A stretch of DNA of 64,000 bases from Peromyscus leucopus (lineage: Eukaryota; Chordata; Mammalia; Rodentia; Cricetidae). The DNA lies in contig NC_051067.1 of assembly GCF_004664715.2 (NCBI RefSeq), positions 67,350,982-67,414,981 of the forward strand, written 5' to 3'. How positions within the stretch are numbered: position 1 is the first letter of the stretch; the number at the start of each line of letters is the position of its first letter. Positions 26,773 through 32,910 of this stretch are shown one piece after another. Both the position numbers and the translations under genes were made by a program. The notes below the pieces were generated by a model, which ran no database searches, was not told the DNA's origin, and saw only the letters and a program-made list of their open reading frames with translations.

Positions 26773-29195
26773 TTTTTAAAGAAATAGCCTCCTAGATGTG
26801 TGTTCAAGAGAGCTAGGAAAACCTGCCTGTCAGTCAGGAAAAATTCTCATGGCCTAGAAAGCTCAGTCAGATATATAGCCTCCCTGACTCACCTTGCTTT
26901 TTTCTTCCATTTTGGTCTTTTTGTTTGTTTGTTTGTTTTTGTTGTTAAACCTCCATTTGTTGTGTTAGCAGTTGCCTTATTTCTTCCCGTAAGCACAATT
27001 TTTTTTTTACATTTATGAGTATATTAATCAACTCTTAAATTAATTTAGACTGATATACTTTCAAAGAATTGAAAAACAGCAACCCATTTCTGTCTCAATC
27101 TAGTATTTGATATTGTCATCATTAACACTTAACATTTAAATATTACATACTCACTGAGTTCGTGGTATAAAATTGTGTCCTGCATAGATGGCTGTAAAAA
27201 AGGTGAAAGAAACTCAGTTCTAGCTGTTAAAGCTGCCGTTGTTGATAGTAGACACATAAAAATGGCAGCCACCAGAGAAAACAATGGCAGATGTGCAAGT
27301 AGATTCTGATGGTACCCAGGAGCGACAGATAGAAACGAAGAAAGGCAAAAGTGTTCTAGAGAAAATGAAGCCAAGCTAATAGCTAACTAGAGAACAGATA
27401 GGAGCCAAGCCAAGAAGGGTAAACATTCAAAGGACGTGCCCTACAGAGAGCACCTGTAGAATGCACAAGTGTTCCTTCGGAGGCAACATTAATGTTCCCC
27501 AGCTTGTAAGGTCAAGGCTCTAAGGATATAGATGCACATTTGAACAGGTACAGTCATGGTAGTTGATAGATGTACTGGTAGTTGCTGTGTGTAGGGGGAT
27601 GCCCTTATGCCGTACTTTTAGGGAAATAGGGAGATGATGCTCACGTCTCACTAGTCCATTGAAACTATTCTCTCAAGATGCTGCTGATGCCCATACTGCC
27701 AGATTCTGTGGTCATTTCACAAGTCTTCTACCTGGCTTTACAGTTCATTCCCTTCCTTGTTTTTAATGTGTTTCAGGCCACTGTCACTTAGTTTTCCTGT
27801 TTTCTTACTGTTCCTCATTTGCCCTTGCCAGATGCACCTTTATATTCCTGACATTACGAAGTCTAGGTCTCATTGTATGAACTGTTCTGATCAGTTATTT
27901 CCTAAGGGCCCTCAGAACGAGGACTCTCTTAGGGTATGTTTTGACTCCTGCTCTCCCCTGGGACCCCAGACTGCATGTGCATTGTTTTCTTGTGTCTTCT
28001 AGACATCTCACTTGAGGTGTCCAAAACCATTCTTTCTTCTTGCCCATGCTTCTCTTGTTCCAGTCAACTATAGTCCCATGTGTAGTTTTCTCCTTTTAGT
28101 AAGTTGTCATTGCAGTTATTTTTATCAGTTATAAAACCAGACATTCTAGACTACTTGGTCCATTATCAGATTTCAATGGCACTTCCTTCAGAGTAGGGTG
28201 TGACCCTTCTCTTCTGTCTCCACTATGGCTCTGAGCACCTGCCAGCTCTCACATCTGTTCCCGTTCCCATGTGAGCCTGTCAAAATACAAGTCATATCTC
28301 ATTACCTTTCTCCTCAAAACCCAGCAAGAGTCTATTTCACTTCAATCACAAGCACAGCCCTGTATCTCCTAAGGTACTCACTGGATCTTCTGCAGCCCTC
28401 TTCCTAACTGCCACTTTTTGCTCTGTCACAATTGCCTTGGCCTCCTTTCTATTTTTTGAACATACCACATTATAAAACCTCAAAGGCTTCTTTTTCTTAG
28501 CCTAATTGTCCTTTTCTAGACTGCTGGTAATGGTTCCTCTGCTTTCCTAAAATCTTTCCTTGAATGAAGCCTTATCTGAAAGCCCTCCCTCTACCACCCT
28601 ACATAAATGAGAATCCTTTGTCCCAGGTACTTCTGGTACTATTTGCCATGCTCTTTTTCTTTACTGTGATTTTAACCATTGACATACTGTACATTTATTT
28701 ACTGTCTTTTTTTTCTCCTACCAAAATGTAAGCTCTATAATAGTAGACACTTATTTTTCTTCCTTCATAGCATCCCAGTACTTAAATAACAGTGTTTGAT
28801 ACTTTGTGTATATTTAATAAACTATCAAATGAATGTAAATGGATGTTTAATGGTTTTCCTGTTCATATCTCAATTCATTATTTAGTTTAGCTAATTAAGT
28901 GTTTTCTTTCCTCCACAGTGCAATGGTTAGTTCTGTTCAAGGAAACTCGTATCCCAGTCAGGCTTCAATATATAGTCCTGCTGCTGCTGCTGCCGCTGCC
29001 GCTGCCGTACCTGTACCTGTACCTATACCTGCTGCTGTATCTGTACCTGCTGATGTCACCATATACCAGAACGCAGGACCTAATATGTCCCAGGTGCCAA
29101 ACTATACTTTAACATCATCAACCCTGCCTCAAGCAGGAGGCAGCCAACAACCACCTCAGCCACAGCAAGCATATTCTCAGAAGGCTCTCCTATAG
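2446..29195 (+). CDS. Stam: Stam (STAM1) coding region, 12 exons, 5' end outside window (span includes introns)
   Basis: Signal-transducing adaptor molecule 1. With HRS it forms ESCRT-0 on early endosomes, binding ubiquitinated cargo and recruiting deubiquitinases through its SH3 domain; it was first found as a JAK-associated, tyrosine-phosphorylated adaptor (family knowledge). The twelve exons listed separately join in frame over 1537 nt and encode 511 residues plus a TAG stop. Assuming 42 residues upstream, as in human, the protein is 553 aa against 540 in human (from memory). Domains in that numbering: rest of VHS 43-143, UIM about 171-190, SH3 about 210-269, coiled-coil/GAT-like core about 300-390, ITAM-like YTKL/YAKL at 371-387, Q/P-rich tail ending SQKALL. 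STAM2 is excluded because PKDCLRS, AIGSQAAEQAK and the SQKALL end are STAM1 wording. Exon numbers 3-14 assume the 14-exon human structure. Confidence 0.96.
2607..2702 (+). CDS. Stam: Stam exon 4: VHS domain part
   Basis: 96 nt, 32 whole codons (residues 68-99), acceptor CCTTATAG and donor GTAAGG. It reads [20 protein letters not shown] then [15 protein letters not shown] helices 3-5. The intron before it is only 85 bp, an unusually tight spacing for this gene. Confidence 0.96.
2703..4709 (+). other. Stam: Stam intron 4
   Basis: About 2 kb of AT-rich intron. It has a short (GT)n tract at 2786-2815 and otherwise looks like unique sequence: I see no SINE with a recognisable body and no additional exon. 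It ends in a CTCTCTCTGCTGTTCCTTAG pyrimidine tract. Confidence 0.6.
4710..4856 (+). CDS. Stam: Stam exon 5: end of VHS domain
   Basis: 147 nt, 49 whole codons (residues 100-148), donor GTATTC. It begins [20 protein letters not shown] and ends VTFPAIGSQ. It completes the VHS superhelix and enters the linker to the UIM. Confidence 0.97.
5163..5312 (+). mobile_element. B1 SINE, plus strand
   Basis: The B1 body runs from CCAGGCAGTGGTGGCACACG to ACAGAGAAACCCTGTC, followed by a C-run and A-run. Near-perfect duplications AAGAATGATAGCTT (5149-5162) and AAGAATTATAGCTT (about 5313-5326) flank it. The C-run before the A tail is atypical. Confidence 0.88.
6113..6293 (-). mobile_element. MER5-like hAT-Charlie remnant
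   Basis: The stretch has the reversed MER5 layout: a degenerate AAGATCCCCAGATG block, then AGTTGAGAAGCACTG at the end, which resembles the Charlie-type terminal repeat GAGAACCACTG. It is an old, heavily diverged mammalian DNA transposon. The family name is from memory and boundaries are approximate. Confidence 0.5.
6826..6993 (+). mobile_element. B2 SINE with target-site duplication
   Basis: It starts GGGGCTGGAGAGATAGCTCA, contains the pol III B-box-like GGGTTCAATTCCC, and ends in an AATAAA-containing A-rich tail. GAAAAGCAAATGATA (6811-6825) and GAAAAGCAGATGATA (6994-7008) flank it with one mismatch. Confidence 0.92.
8753..8904 (+). mobile_element. B1 SINE, plus strand
   Basis: GCAGGGCGGTGGTGGCACAC leads into a B1 body with CCCAGCACTCGGGAGGCAGAGG and ACACAGAGAAACCCTG, then an A-run. 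The flanks AAGATTATCTTTA and AAGACTATCTCTA form a mildly diverged duplication. Confidence 0.88.
9262..9352 (+). CDS. Stam: Stam exon 6: linker and start of UIM
   Basis: 91 nt, acceptor TATATTAG and donor GTGAGT, residues 149-178 plus one base. It begins [17 protein letters not shown] and ends KKEEEDLAK. The acidic EEED run opens the ubiquitin-interacting motif, whose conserved Ala and Ser are encoded in the next exon. Confidence 0.96.
9353..9678 (+). other. Stam: Stam intron 6
   Basis: 326 bp of AT-rich intron, ending CTGTTTTGCAG. I see nothing in it apart from the splice signals. Confidence 0.75.
9679..9871 (+). CDS. Stam: Stam exon 7: UIM and first half of SH3
   Basis: 193 nt, acceptor TTTTGCAG and donor GTAATG. 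It finishes the UIM with AIELSLKEQ (residues 179-187; the Ala and Ser that contact ubiquitin are 179 and 183). After a Ser/Thr-rich linker, [20 protein letters not shown] opens the SH3 domain. AIYDF at 217-221 is the ALYDF-type ligand-binding motif, and the ED/E residues after it form the RT loop. The last two bases begin a serine codon finished in the next exon. Confidence 0.97.
9872..11291 (+). other. Stam: Stam intron 7
   Basis: 1.4 kb intron with no SINE body that I recognise. The last 40 bases are a T-run followed by (GTTT)n directly before the TTAG acceptor. An open stretch on both strands near 10240-10540 has no recognisable protein content. Confidence 0.6.
11250..11288 (+). repeat. 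T-run and (TTTG)n serving as polypyrimidine tract
   Basis: About 13 Ts and then five to six GTTT units end three bases before the TAG acceptor of Stam exon 8. The simple repeat therefore occupies the whole polypyrimidine-tract position. Confidence 0.85.
11292..11386 (+). CDS. Stam: Stam exon 8: second half of SH3
   Basis: 95 nt, donor GTAAGT. It completes Ser243 and encodes [20 protein letters not shown] then [11 protein letters not shown] (residues 244-274). The WW pair with KGE and the GLFPSNFV motif are the conserved SH3 specificity-pocket elements; this domain binds PX(V/I)(D/N)RXXKP-type ligands in AMSH and UBPY (family knowledge). Confidence 0.97.
11943..12160 (+). mobile_element. B2 SINE
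   Basis: GGGGACTGGAGAGATGGCTC, AAGAGCACATGCTGTTCTTCC and a TCCCAGCACCCA block identify B2. The 3' end is A/T-rich with TA repeats. I see no clear duplication; the element is moderately diverged. Confidence 0.87.
13939..14092 (-). mobile_element. B1 SINE, minus strand, just upstream of Stam exon 9
   Basis: TTTTTCCGAGACATGGTTTCTC runs to GTGCTGGGATTAAAGGTGTG and TGCCTGGC, a complete but diverged reversed B1. It ends 52 bases before exon 9 and adds a second T-run upstream of the genuine polypyrimidine tract. Confidence 0.9.
14145..14233 (+). CDS. Stam: Stam exon 9: acidic linker
   Basis: 89 nt, acceptor TTTTTTCCCAG and donor GTGAGT. It completes Ile275 and encodes [20 protein letters not shown] then EPEPAFIDE (residues 276-304). 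It is an acidic EPEPEP linker between the SH3 domain and the helical core. Confidence 0.96.
15104..15176 (-). mobile_element. ID SINE, minus strand
   Basis: AGTGCTGGGGATTAGCCTAG followed by TTGCAAGGCCAGCCCTACCACTGGGCTAG is the reverse of the ID core. It is diverged, with no clear tail. Confidence 0.65.
15308..15527 (-). mobile_element. B3/B2 SINE, minus strand
   Basis: The reversed body contains AAGGCCAGAAAAGGGCTTCTG, TGGAGTTACAGACAGTTGTC, ATGTGGGTGCTGGAAATTGA and ends CATTTCTTCAGCCCC. The long variable region with GGCCAGAA is characteristic of B3 relatives. Confidence 0.82.
17102..17273 (+). mobile_element. B1 SINE, plus strand
   Basis: GCCAGGTAGTAGTGGTGTAC leads to ACACAGAGAAACCCTGTCTC and a CAAACAAAC tail. 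It uses the Mus-like GGACAGCCAGAGCT wording, unlike the AAAGGCGCAAAGCT copies elsewhere, so it is probably from an older subfamily. Confidence 0.9.
17356..17443 (+). CDS. Stam: Stam exon 10: start of helical core
   Basis: 88 nt, acceptor TTCTGTAG and donor GTAACT. It encodes [20 protein letters not shown] then DLPELLHLE (residues 305-333) plus the first base of Ala334. Heptad-spaced leucines suit the coiled-coil/GAT-like helix that pairs with HRS. Confidence 0.96.
17444..17865 (+). other. Stam: Stam intron 10
   Basis: 422 bp of AT-rich intron; only splice signals are recognisable (donor GTAACT, acceptor CATCTTAG). Confidence 0.75.
17866..17920 (+). CDS. Stam: Stam exon 11: helical core
   Basis: 55 nt, the shortest exon here, acceptor CATCTTAG and donor GTAAAG. 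It completes Ala334, encodes [17 protein letters not shown] (335-351) and begins Arg352. The [20 protein letters not shown] junction with exon 12 is a STAM1 signature, and its phase fits both neighbours. Confidence 0.95.
17921..18675 (+). other. Stam: Stam intron 11
   Basis: 755 bp intron, most of whose first half is a B4 SINE (18001-18310). The rest has no recognisable feature; acceptor ATATTTCAG. Confidence 0.7.
18001..18310 (+). mobile_element. B4 SINE (ID-B1 composite)
   Basis: An ID-like head (AGAGGTGGCTCAAATGGTAAAG) is followed by a B1-like middle (AGCAGGGTGTGGTGGTGCAGG) and the B4 tail (GCCTGTCTCAAAAGTAAAGG then GGAGAGCCATAGAGAAGA). It makes a long spurious open frame on both strands. 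Confidence 0.8.
18676..18829 (+). CDS. Stam: Stam exon 12: coiled coil and ITAM-like motif
   Basis: 154 nt, donor GTATGT. It completes Arg352 and encodes 51 residues (353-403) starting [22 protein letters not shown] (371-374) and YAKL (384-387), nine residues apart, form the ITAM-like tyrosine motif described for STAM proteins. The exon ends SSGVSGSQ, where the low-complexity tail begins. Confidence 0.97.
18928..19017. repeat. (GT)n-(TCTG)n compound microsatellite
   Basis: About 20 GT units pass into about ten TCTG units. It sits at the A-tail side of the minus-strand B3 that follows, so it probably grew from that element's tail. Confidence 0.92.
19018..19183 (-). mobile_element. B3/B2 SINE, minus strand
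   Basis: GCCAGAAGAGGGTGTTGTATC, GTTGTGAGCTGTCTGATGTG, AGTGCTGGGAACTTGG and GCTGAGTCATCTCTCCA mark a reversed B3. The preceding microsatellite occupies its tail position. Confidence 0.8.
19457..19651 (+). mobile_element. B2 SINE
   Basis: TGCTTAAATAGCACTGGCTG, CCCAGGTTCAATTCCCAGCA, CAGCTTAGAACTCTCTGTAA and an AATGCACATAAAA end identify B2. The 5' head is diverged. Confidence 0.85.
19679..19870 (-). mobile_element. B1 SINE, minus strand, perfect duplication
   Basis: A T-rich tail with GTTT and GTTTTT units precedes TTCAAGACAGGGTTTCTC and the reversed B1 body ending GCCCGGC. The 14-bp duplication TGTCATATATTTTC is at 19665-19678 and 19871-19884. Confidence 0.94.
19953..20125 (-). mobile_element. 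B3/B2 SINE, minus strand
   Basis: GAGCTGGATTACAGACAGTT, CATGTGGGTGCTGGGAATTG, ACCCAGGTCCTCTGAAAGAA and GAGTCATCTCTAGCC are reversed B2/B3 blocks. Confidence 0.85.
21071..21220 (+). mobile_element. Diverged B1-like SINE
   Basis: GGCAGTGCATGCCTGTAATCCCAGCATG followed by GAGGCCAACTTGGACCATAT and an A-run resembles an old B1 monomer. Divergence is high and no duplication is visible. Confidence 0.6.
21815..22110 (+). mobile_element. B4 SINE
   Basis: The head is GAGGATGGCCCAGTGGGTAA, the middle GCATGATAGTCCACTTGTAATCCCAG, and a CA-rich tail with ACACTTGACATCATATGCTC closes it. This is the ID/B1 composite layout of B4. Confidence 0.75.
22264..22665 (+). mobile_element. LTR-like rodent element (probable solo LTR)
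   Basis: The run GTTGCTCTGATTGGTTGATA, AAGATGTAAAGATAATGGTAAGCCAC, TTAATTTAAGATATAAGAACTAG and a GTGAGAGAGATTTGTC/TTACA end matches, as I remember it, a LTR common in cricetid and murid genomes. It contains a CCAAT-box-like TTGGCCAATGG. I see no gag/pol sequence and no clear duplication, so this is a solo or truncated copy. It lies in Stam intron 12 in sense orientation. Confidence 0.6.
22796..22971 (+). CDS. Stam: Stam exon 13: low-complexity tail
   Basis: 176 nt, acceptor CCTTTTGCAG and donor GTAATT, residues 404-461 plus two bases of Asn462. It is rich in S, Q, P and Y (for example [17 protein letters not shown]). This segment follows the core and is expected to be unstructured. Confidence 0.96.
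23370..23510 (+). mobile_element. MIR remnant
   Basis: The order GTGCCAAGCTTTATGTTTAACA, then CCTTACAATAACCTATGAGA and TTTTGTTAATGGGAAACTATTG resembles the MIR core (TTTTACAGATGAGGAAACTGAG). It is old and approximate. Confidence 0.5.
24545..24592. repeat. (GT)24 microsatellite
   Basis: An uninterrupted 48-bp GT run, a likely polymorphic marker in Stam intron 13. Confidence 0.95.
24990..25260 (+). mobile_element. L2-like LINE remnant
   Basis: CACAGGCCTTTGCACTTCCT followed by TTCTGGAACGTCATTCCC and GGAAAGCTTCCTCAAAGC mirrors the L2 3' region (GGCCTTTGCAC..GGAATGC..GGAAGCCTTCCC). Ancient and diverged. Confidence 0.5.
25761..25913 (-). mobile_element. L1 3' end fragment, minus strand
   Basis: A T-run, AAAAATTTTCCATTCATTTTACA and a C/T-rich tract (CCCTCTTCCCTCCTCCTGCC) match the reversed, G-rich L1 3'UTR. 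It is only about 150 bp: a strongly 5'-truncated insertion. Confidence 0.65.
26535..26773. repeat. CA, TG and TA simple-sequence cluster
   Basis: A short (CA)n at about 26548-26562, TG/TA tracts at 26658-26720 and a (TA)n run at 26735-26773, separated by a purine-rich stretch (GGGGAGGGAGGGAGGAAAG). Confidence 0.85.
28250..28850 (+). mobile_element. L2-like LINE remnant
   Basis: It contains AAAATGTAAGCTCTATAATAG, a CATCCCAGTACTTAAATAACAG block and AATAAACTATCAAATGAATG, the order of the L2 3' end (GTAAGCTCC..ATCCCCAGC..CTCAATAAATATTTG..AATGAATG). Upstream C/T-rich sequence also fits. It ends about 70 bases before the last Stam exon. Confidence 0.55.
28919..29195 (+). CDS. Stam: Stam exon 14: repeat-bearing C-terminus and stop
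   Basis: 277 coding nt, acceptor CTTTCCTCCACAG. It completes Asn462 and encodes residues 463-553, starting [20 protein letters not shown] and ending SQKALL before TAG at 29193-29195. Nine alanines (483-491; GCT/GCC at 28980-29006) are followed by [15 protein letters not shown] (492-506), partly encoded by GTACCT hexamers. This block is longer than in human as I remember it and accounts for the extra length. The last part is Q/P-rich. Confidence 0.96.
28980..29051 (+). repeat. Stam: Coding GCN/GTACCT repeat in Stam
   Basis: Nine alanine codons (mixed GCT/GCC) followed by three GTACCT units and one ATACCT, then a decayed GCTGCTGTATCTGTACCTGC. In the next frame the same DNA reads as Leu/Tyr repeats, which gives an unrelated overlapping open frame. 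Confidence 0.93.
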
Positions 29196-30740
29196 GACTT
29201 GATGTTCCTCTGGGTGGCATGTTTCTGCTGAATGCCATTGACAATGTTAGGAGATTCGTTAACATCCTAAGATTTGTTTTTCCTCAGCTTATAGGAATCT
29301 GTCTTGGTCAACAAGTTCAAATACTCAAGAGGGTAGAACTATCTTCAATTTGCACTGACTTTTTAGAGGTCTACCCCTACCCCAGAAGAATGAAACTACT
29401 TACAACATTATTTCCTTTCATAATATGAAGAATTGTTACAAGATTATTGTCTTGTAAAATTACCTGGTCTGCAACACTCAAAAGTTCAAAAACTGCTATG
29501 GCAAATGTTATGTACATATATTGACATGTAACTTCATCAGTGACCATTTCAATTACAATGGTGATCATGTGAATATATTTAACACTGTGCTAAATTAATT
29601 TACATTGCTGTTTTATTTTAATCATGAACAACTACCATGTTTGCTAATGTTTTGTGTAAATTTAAGATAAGTACACTATCTTTTTAAGCTGCAAGAGAAC
29701 CAAGTTGTAGCACATTGACCTGAAGGCATTGTCTTGTTGTAGTGTCACATGAACTCGAACCTTTCTTTTACTAATTGTGAGCAAAGCCTATGTATGTTAT
29801 GTCTTTCTGTAGCTTTTGCCCACTACTGGCTGTCATCACACCAGCTTACAGTAGCCACATTTTTGGTGCAGTTAGAGGAGAATAATGTTCCCTTTAGACT
29901 TTTGTATTTTGGCATGATGTTCCAGGTATTGTGGACCATGAGACAAAAATTAGTCTTTATATCTTATTTTTAAAGAAGCAATGTTGATTTACTTTTCCCT
30001 AGTTGAATGTGGTGATTAGGTTTAAAGCTGTATACTGTGTTTATTGGTAGCAGTGACACCAAAGATAGAGGCGATGCCTAGAAAGTTTTCAATTGGAAAC
30101 AAAAATGAACTAACACTACATTTTCAGAGTCTCTTGTAATTTTTAAGATATAAACAAAATTTGATTCACTTGTCTTACCCAACTAGTTTTTAAAATGTCT
30201 TTGACACATTGTATCTTTTAATTCTCATTAAAATTGCTATAAGTAGGTGTTTCAAAGTAATTTATATTCCTCATTTTGTTGAATAGTTTACATATTTATT
30301 GTTAAGTTTCAAACTGGAGTTTTTAAGTTTTTCCTCTCTGTCTCATTTGTAGTTCTATTGGAATTATTTTTGCTTCTTATTCAGGAGTAATTTTAATGAA
30401 TCATTTTAGTCCATACAAAAAGGTATTCCACTGACATTTTAGTTATAAATATTTATAATTTCCCTGGTTGTACTATGCCAGTATTTAAATAACCTAAAAT
30501 TTGAGTACCATATTTAACTATAGATCTAAATTTTCCTCCTGTGAATGCAAATTAGATCTGCATTTCCAAGACTTGTCTGTTTCCTTTTCAACAAATGACT
30601 TCAGCTTTGGCAGATAATTTTAAGGGTGATTAATTCACGGGGACATATTTAAAGCTTTTTTCACTTGAGTTTAAAGTATGTCACCATCAAATAGTAAAGT
30701 TAAAATTTTAATTCATGTGTCACATTTTAAATATTTTTTT

Positions 30741-30746
30741 AATAAA
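30741..30746 (+). promoter_or_regulatory. Stam: Candidate proximal Stam poly(A) signal
   Basis: Canonical AATAAA 1.5 kb after the stop codon, followed by TTGTTAGCAG and T-rich sequence. Use of this site is inferred only. Confidence 0.4.
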
Positions 30747-31227
30747 ACCTTGTTAGCAGTTAGATTATAATCTTTTGTTCCAATTTAAATATTATGGTTT
30801 AAATGATACACTTTCCTCTGAGTCATATTGTATTTTCTTTTCATTTTAATAAGTTCTTGTTTACAACTTTATTCCCATTTTAATTTTTGATATCTTCATA
30901 TTAAAATATCAACAAAATATTTTTTAGTATTCTTCTTACCCTTTAAGCCTATCAGTGGTGAAATTAAAAAAAAGTTACCAATTTTACAATGCATATATAT
31001 ATTTTTTATTATGTATTAGAGTGTATAAAGAGTTAAATGAGTGATTGACATTGATTCTGTCTAAGTGACTTGACTTGGTGCAGGTACTTGGTAGAAAAGT
31101 TCCAGTGAGAATGAAGGACTGGTCTTTCATCCTGAAGTAGCGTGACAAGGGTGGAAGGATGGTGCTAACTGGGATCACAAATTGTTGTGTTTTAAATCCA
31201 TGCAAGTTGTGCTTCTAGAAAATCTTT

Positions 31228-31385
31228 GCTGTGTGTGATGATGCACACATTTAATCCCAGCACTCAGGAGGTAAAGGCAGGCAGATCTCTGTGAGTTTGA
31301 GGCCAGCATGGTCTACAGAGTGAGTTAGGCCAGCCAAGATACATAATGAGATGCTGTCTCAAGAAAACCAAACAACAACAAAAAG
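31228..31385 (+). mobile_element. B1 SINE inside the Stam 3'UTR
   Basis: CACACATTTAATCCCAGCACTCAGGAGG, GTGAGTTTGAGGCCAGCATG and an AACAACAAC tail identify a diverged B1. It is in sense orientation. Confidence 0.85.
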
Positions 31386-31796
31386 AAATTTTCATTGACA
31401 GCTATCCATATTTTGATGAAATAGACTAACTTATAAAACAAAGTATCTGAAGAGAAAACATCAGTGAAGGAAATTTTTGGTTTATTCCTTTTTTTAAGTT
31501 TGAGAAATGTTTCTATCAAAGTGACAACTAAATGAGGCAAAATGCAACTCTGCGCCTGTGCTGCAGTACCCATGCGTAATTGGATGTGATAATATGTGAG
31601 TGCCCTGGAATTACTAGGTGTGACTTGTGCTTTGTGCTAATACGATTTTAGAGACTTTTGATCTTCTGTCACTGTTACCTATCACCCTCTACTTCGGGAA
31701 GGACATTTTTCTAATACATGCCCAGAGATGCCCTTCTTACTAATTTCTTCTGGAACATTTTTTCTTTCCTCTTTGCTTTTAATACTTAAAGTGATC

Positions 31797-31802
31797 AATA
31801 AA
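31797..31802 (+). promoter_or_regulatory. Stam: Candidate Stam poly(A) signal
   Basis: Canonical AATAAA downstream of the 3'UTR B1, followed about 30 bases on by a T/G-rich stretch (GGTCTTTCATGTGTG). Confidence 0.4.
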
Positions 31803-31915
31803 TCAACTTCATTCATTTCTAATATAGAGGTCTTTCATGTGTGACATCTGTCTCATTGAACTTGAAAATATCCGTTGTCCAGTGCTTAAGTTTGTGTTAG
31901 ATTAATGTCCTGCAT

Positions 31916-31921
31916 AATAAA
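31916..31921 (+). promoter_or_regulatory. Stam: Candidate distal Stam poly(A) signal
   Basis: Canonical AATAAA in CTGCATAATAAACTGTGTAAC. Beyond it the sequence loses any gene-like features and becomes repeat-rich, so I favour this as the distal end. Confidence 0.45.
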
Positions 31922-32655
31922 CTGTGTAACTCTAACCAGTTGTAGAAATTATTTCCTAATATGAGGTTTATAGGTATAATTGGTCAACTTTTTACCCAAT
32001 ATACATTAAAATTACTGTTTGATTTATCTTACCTATTACCTTGTTTTACTTGCCAATTACATTATAATAATAATAATAGCTTCCTGTTATAGCTCCTTTT
32101 TATGTTAATAACAACTTAAGTTTAACATGTTGATTCATTTGTTGTTTTCTAATGATTTTGTTAGGTTTTTAATTTTTGTTTCTCTGGTTTGTTAGGAGTT
32201 AATAACTGCTTGTATCTCTTAGTATAAGGAATATACAGAAGAAACTGTCTGGGTGGTATTTTCAGTTATCTTTCATCTTGGAAGGTGAGTAGGAACTACT
32301 AAATAGGCTGATGCTGTGGTTGGTACATTGCCTATCAGCTGTCTGCACAGAGAAGTTTCAGTCCTACAGAGAGATTCCTTCACCAAAGACAGAAAGAGTA
32401 AAGCATTGACTACCCAAATATTCTTCTAGATTCACTAATTCCTAACATTTAGCCTTATGTCCTTGTGTATATTTATATGCATGTGTATTTGTATGTAGAT
32501 GTACATGTGAATAGACATGCACCTACTTTTTTGAATGCGTAAACATGCTACAGATGGAAGCTGTATGCATGACTATTTCATGTTTCCTGTAAGGATGAGA
32601 ACAACCTCCCAAGTAATGTAGACCATTGTTATGTTCAGGAATACTGGCAGTGATT

Positions 32656-32881
32656 CTTTTTTTTTTTTTATTTTTTAGTTTTTCAAGACAGGGTTTCTTT
32701 GTACCTTTGGAGCCTGTCCTGGACTAGCTCTGTAGACCAGGCTGGCCTCGAACTCACAGAGATCCACCTGCCTCTGCCTCTGCCTCTGCCTCTGCCTCTG
32801 CCTCTGCCTCTGCCTCTGCCTCTGCCTCTGCCTCTGCCTCCTGAGTGCTGGGATTAAAGGCATACGCCACCACAGCCTGGC
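32656..32881 (-). mobile_element. B1 SINE, minus strand, with internal hexamer expansion
   Basis: T-run, TTTTTCAAGACAGGGTTTC, TGTAGACCAGGCTGGCCTCG, then about 11.7 copies of CCTCTG at 32771-32840 where B1 normally has one or two, then CTGAGTGCTGGGATTAAAGG. The expansion arose from the B1 GCAGAGGCAGG segment. It creates a fake (Arg-Gln)n open frame on the minus strand. Confidence 0.92.
32771..32840. repeat. (CCTCTG)11.7 array inside a B1
   Basis: 70 bp of perfect hexamers. Lack of interruptions points to recent slippage and probable length polymorphism. Confidence 0.94.
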
Positions 32882-32910
32882 CTGGCAATGCTTCTTAAGA
32901 TATTACTACC

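Larger units (their letters stand above)
22972..28918 (+). other. Stam: Stam intron 13 (largest in window)
   Basis: 5.9 kb. It has few young SINEs but several old remnants: a MIR near 23370-23510, L2-like blocks near 24990-25260 and 28250-28850, and an ID scrap near 26150-26212. It also has the 3' end of a minus-strand L1 (25761-25913), a (GT)24 tract, and CA/TA tracts at 26535-26773. I see nothing in 23520-24530 or 26780-27740 beyond short chance frames. Confidence 0.6.
29196..31940 (+). other. Stam: Stam 3' untranslated region (end inferred)
   Basis: AT-rich sequence following the stop, with many ATTTA-type elements and no convincing ORF. Candidate poly(A) signals are AATAAA at 30741-30746, 31797-31802 and 31916-31921. 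A plus-strand B1 at 31228-31385 lies between the first and second. I set the end shortly after the last signal, which is an inference; a shorter form ending near 30765 is possible. Confidence 0.55.

Noticed and set aside
27282..27380. Small ORF starting at an AACAATGG context (about 27282-27380) encoding about 31 charged residues
   Set aside because: It lies in the middle of a Stam intron, has no recognisable homology, and is short enough to be chance.
2446..29195. Assigning the gene to Stam2
   Set aside because: The exon sequence ([35 protein letters not shown], terminal SQKALL) and the linkage to Tmem236 fit STAM1; STAM2 as I recall it differs at these points.
32675..32863. Minus-strand ORF with an (Arg-Gln)n run
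   Set aside because: Translation of the hexamer expansion inside a B1.
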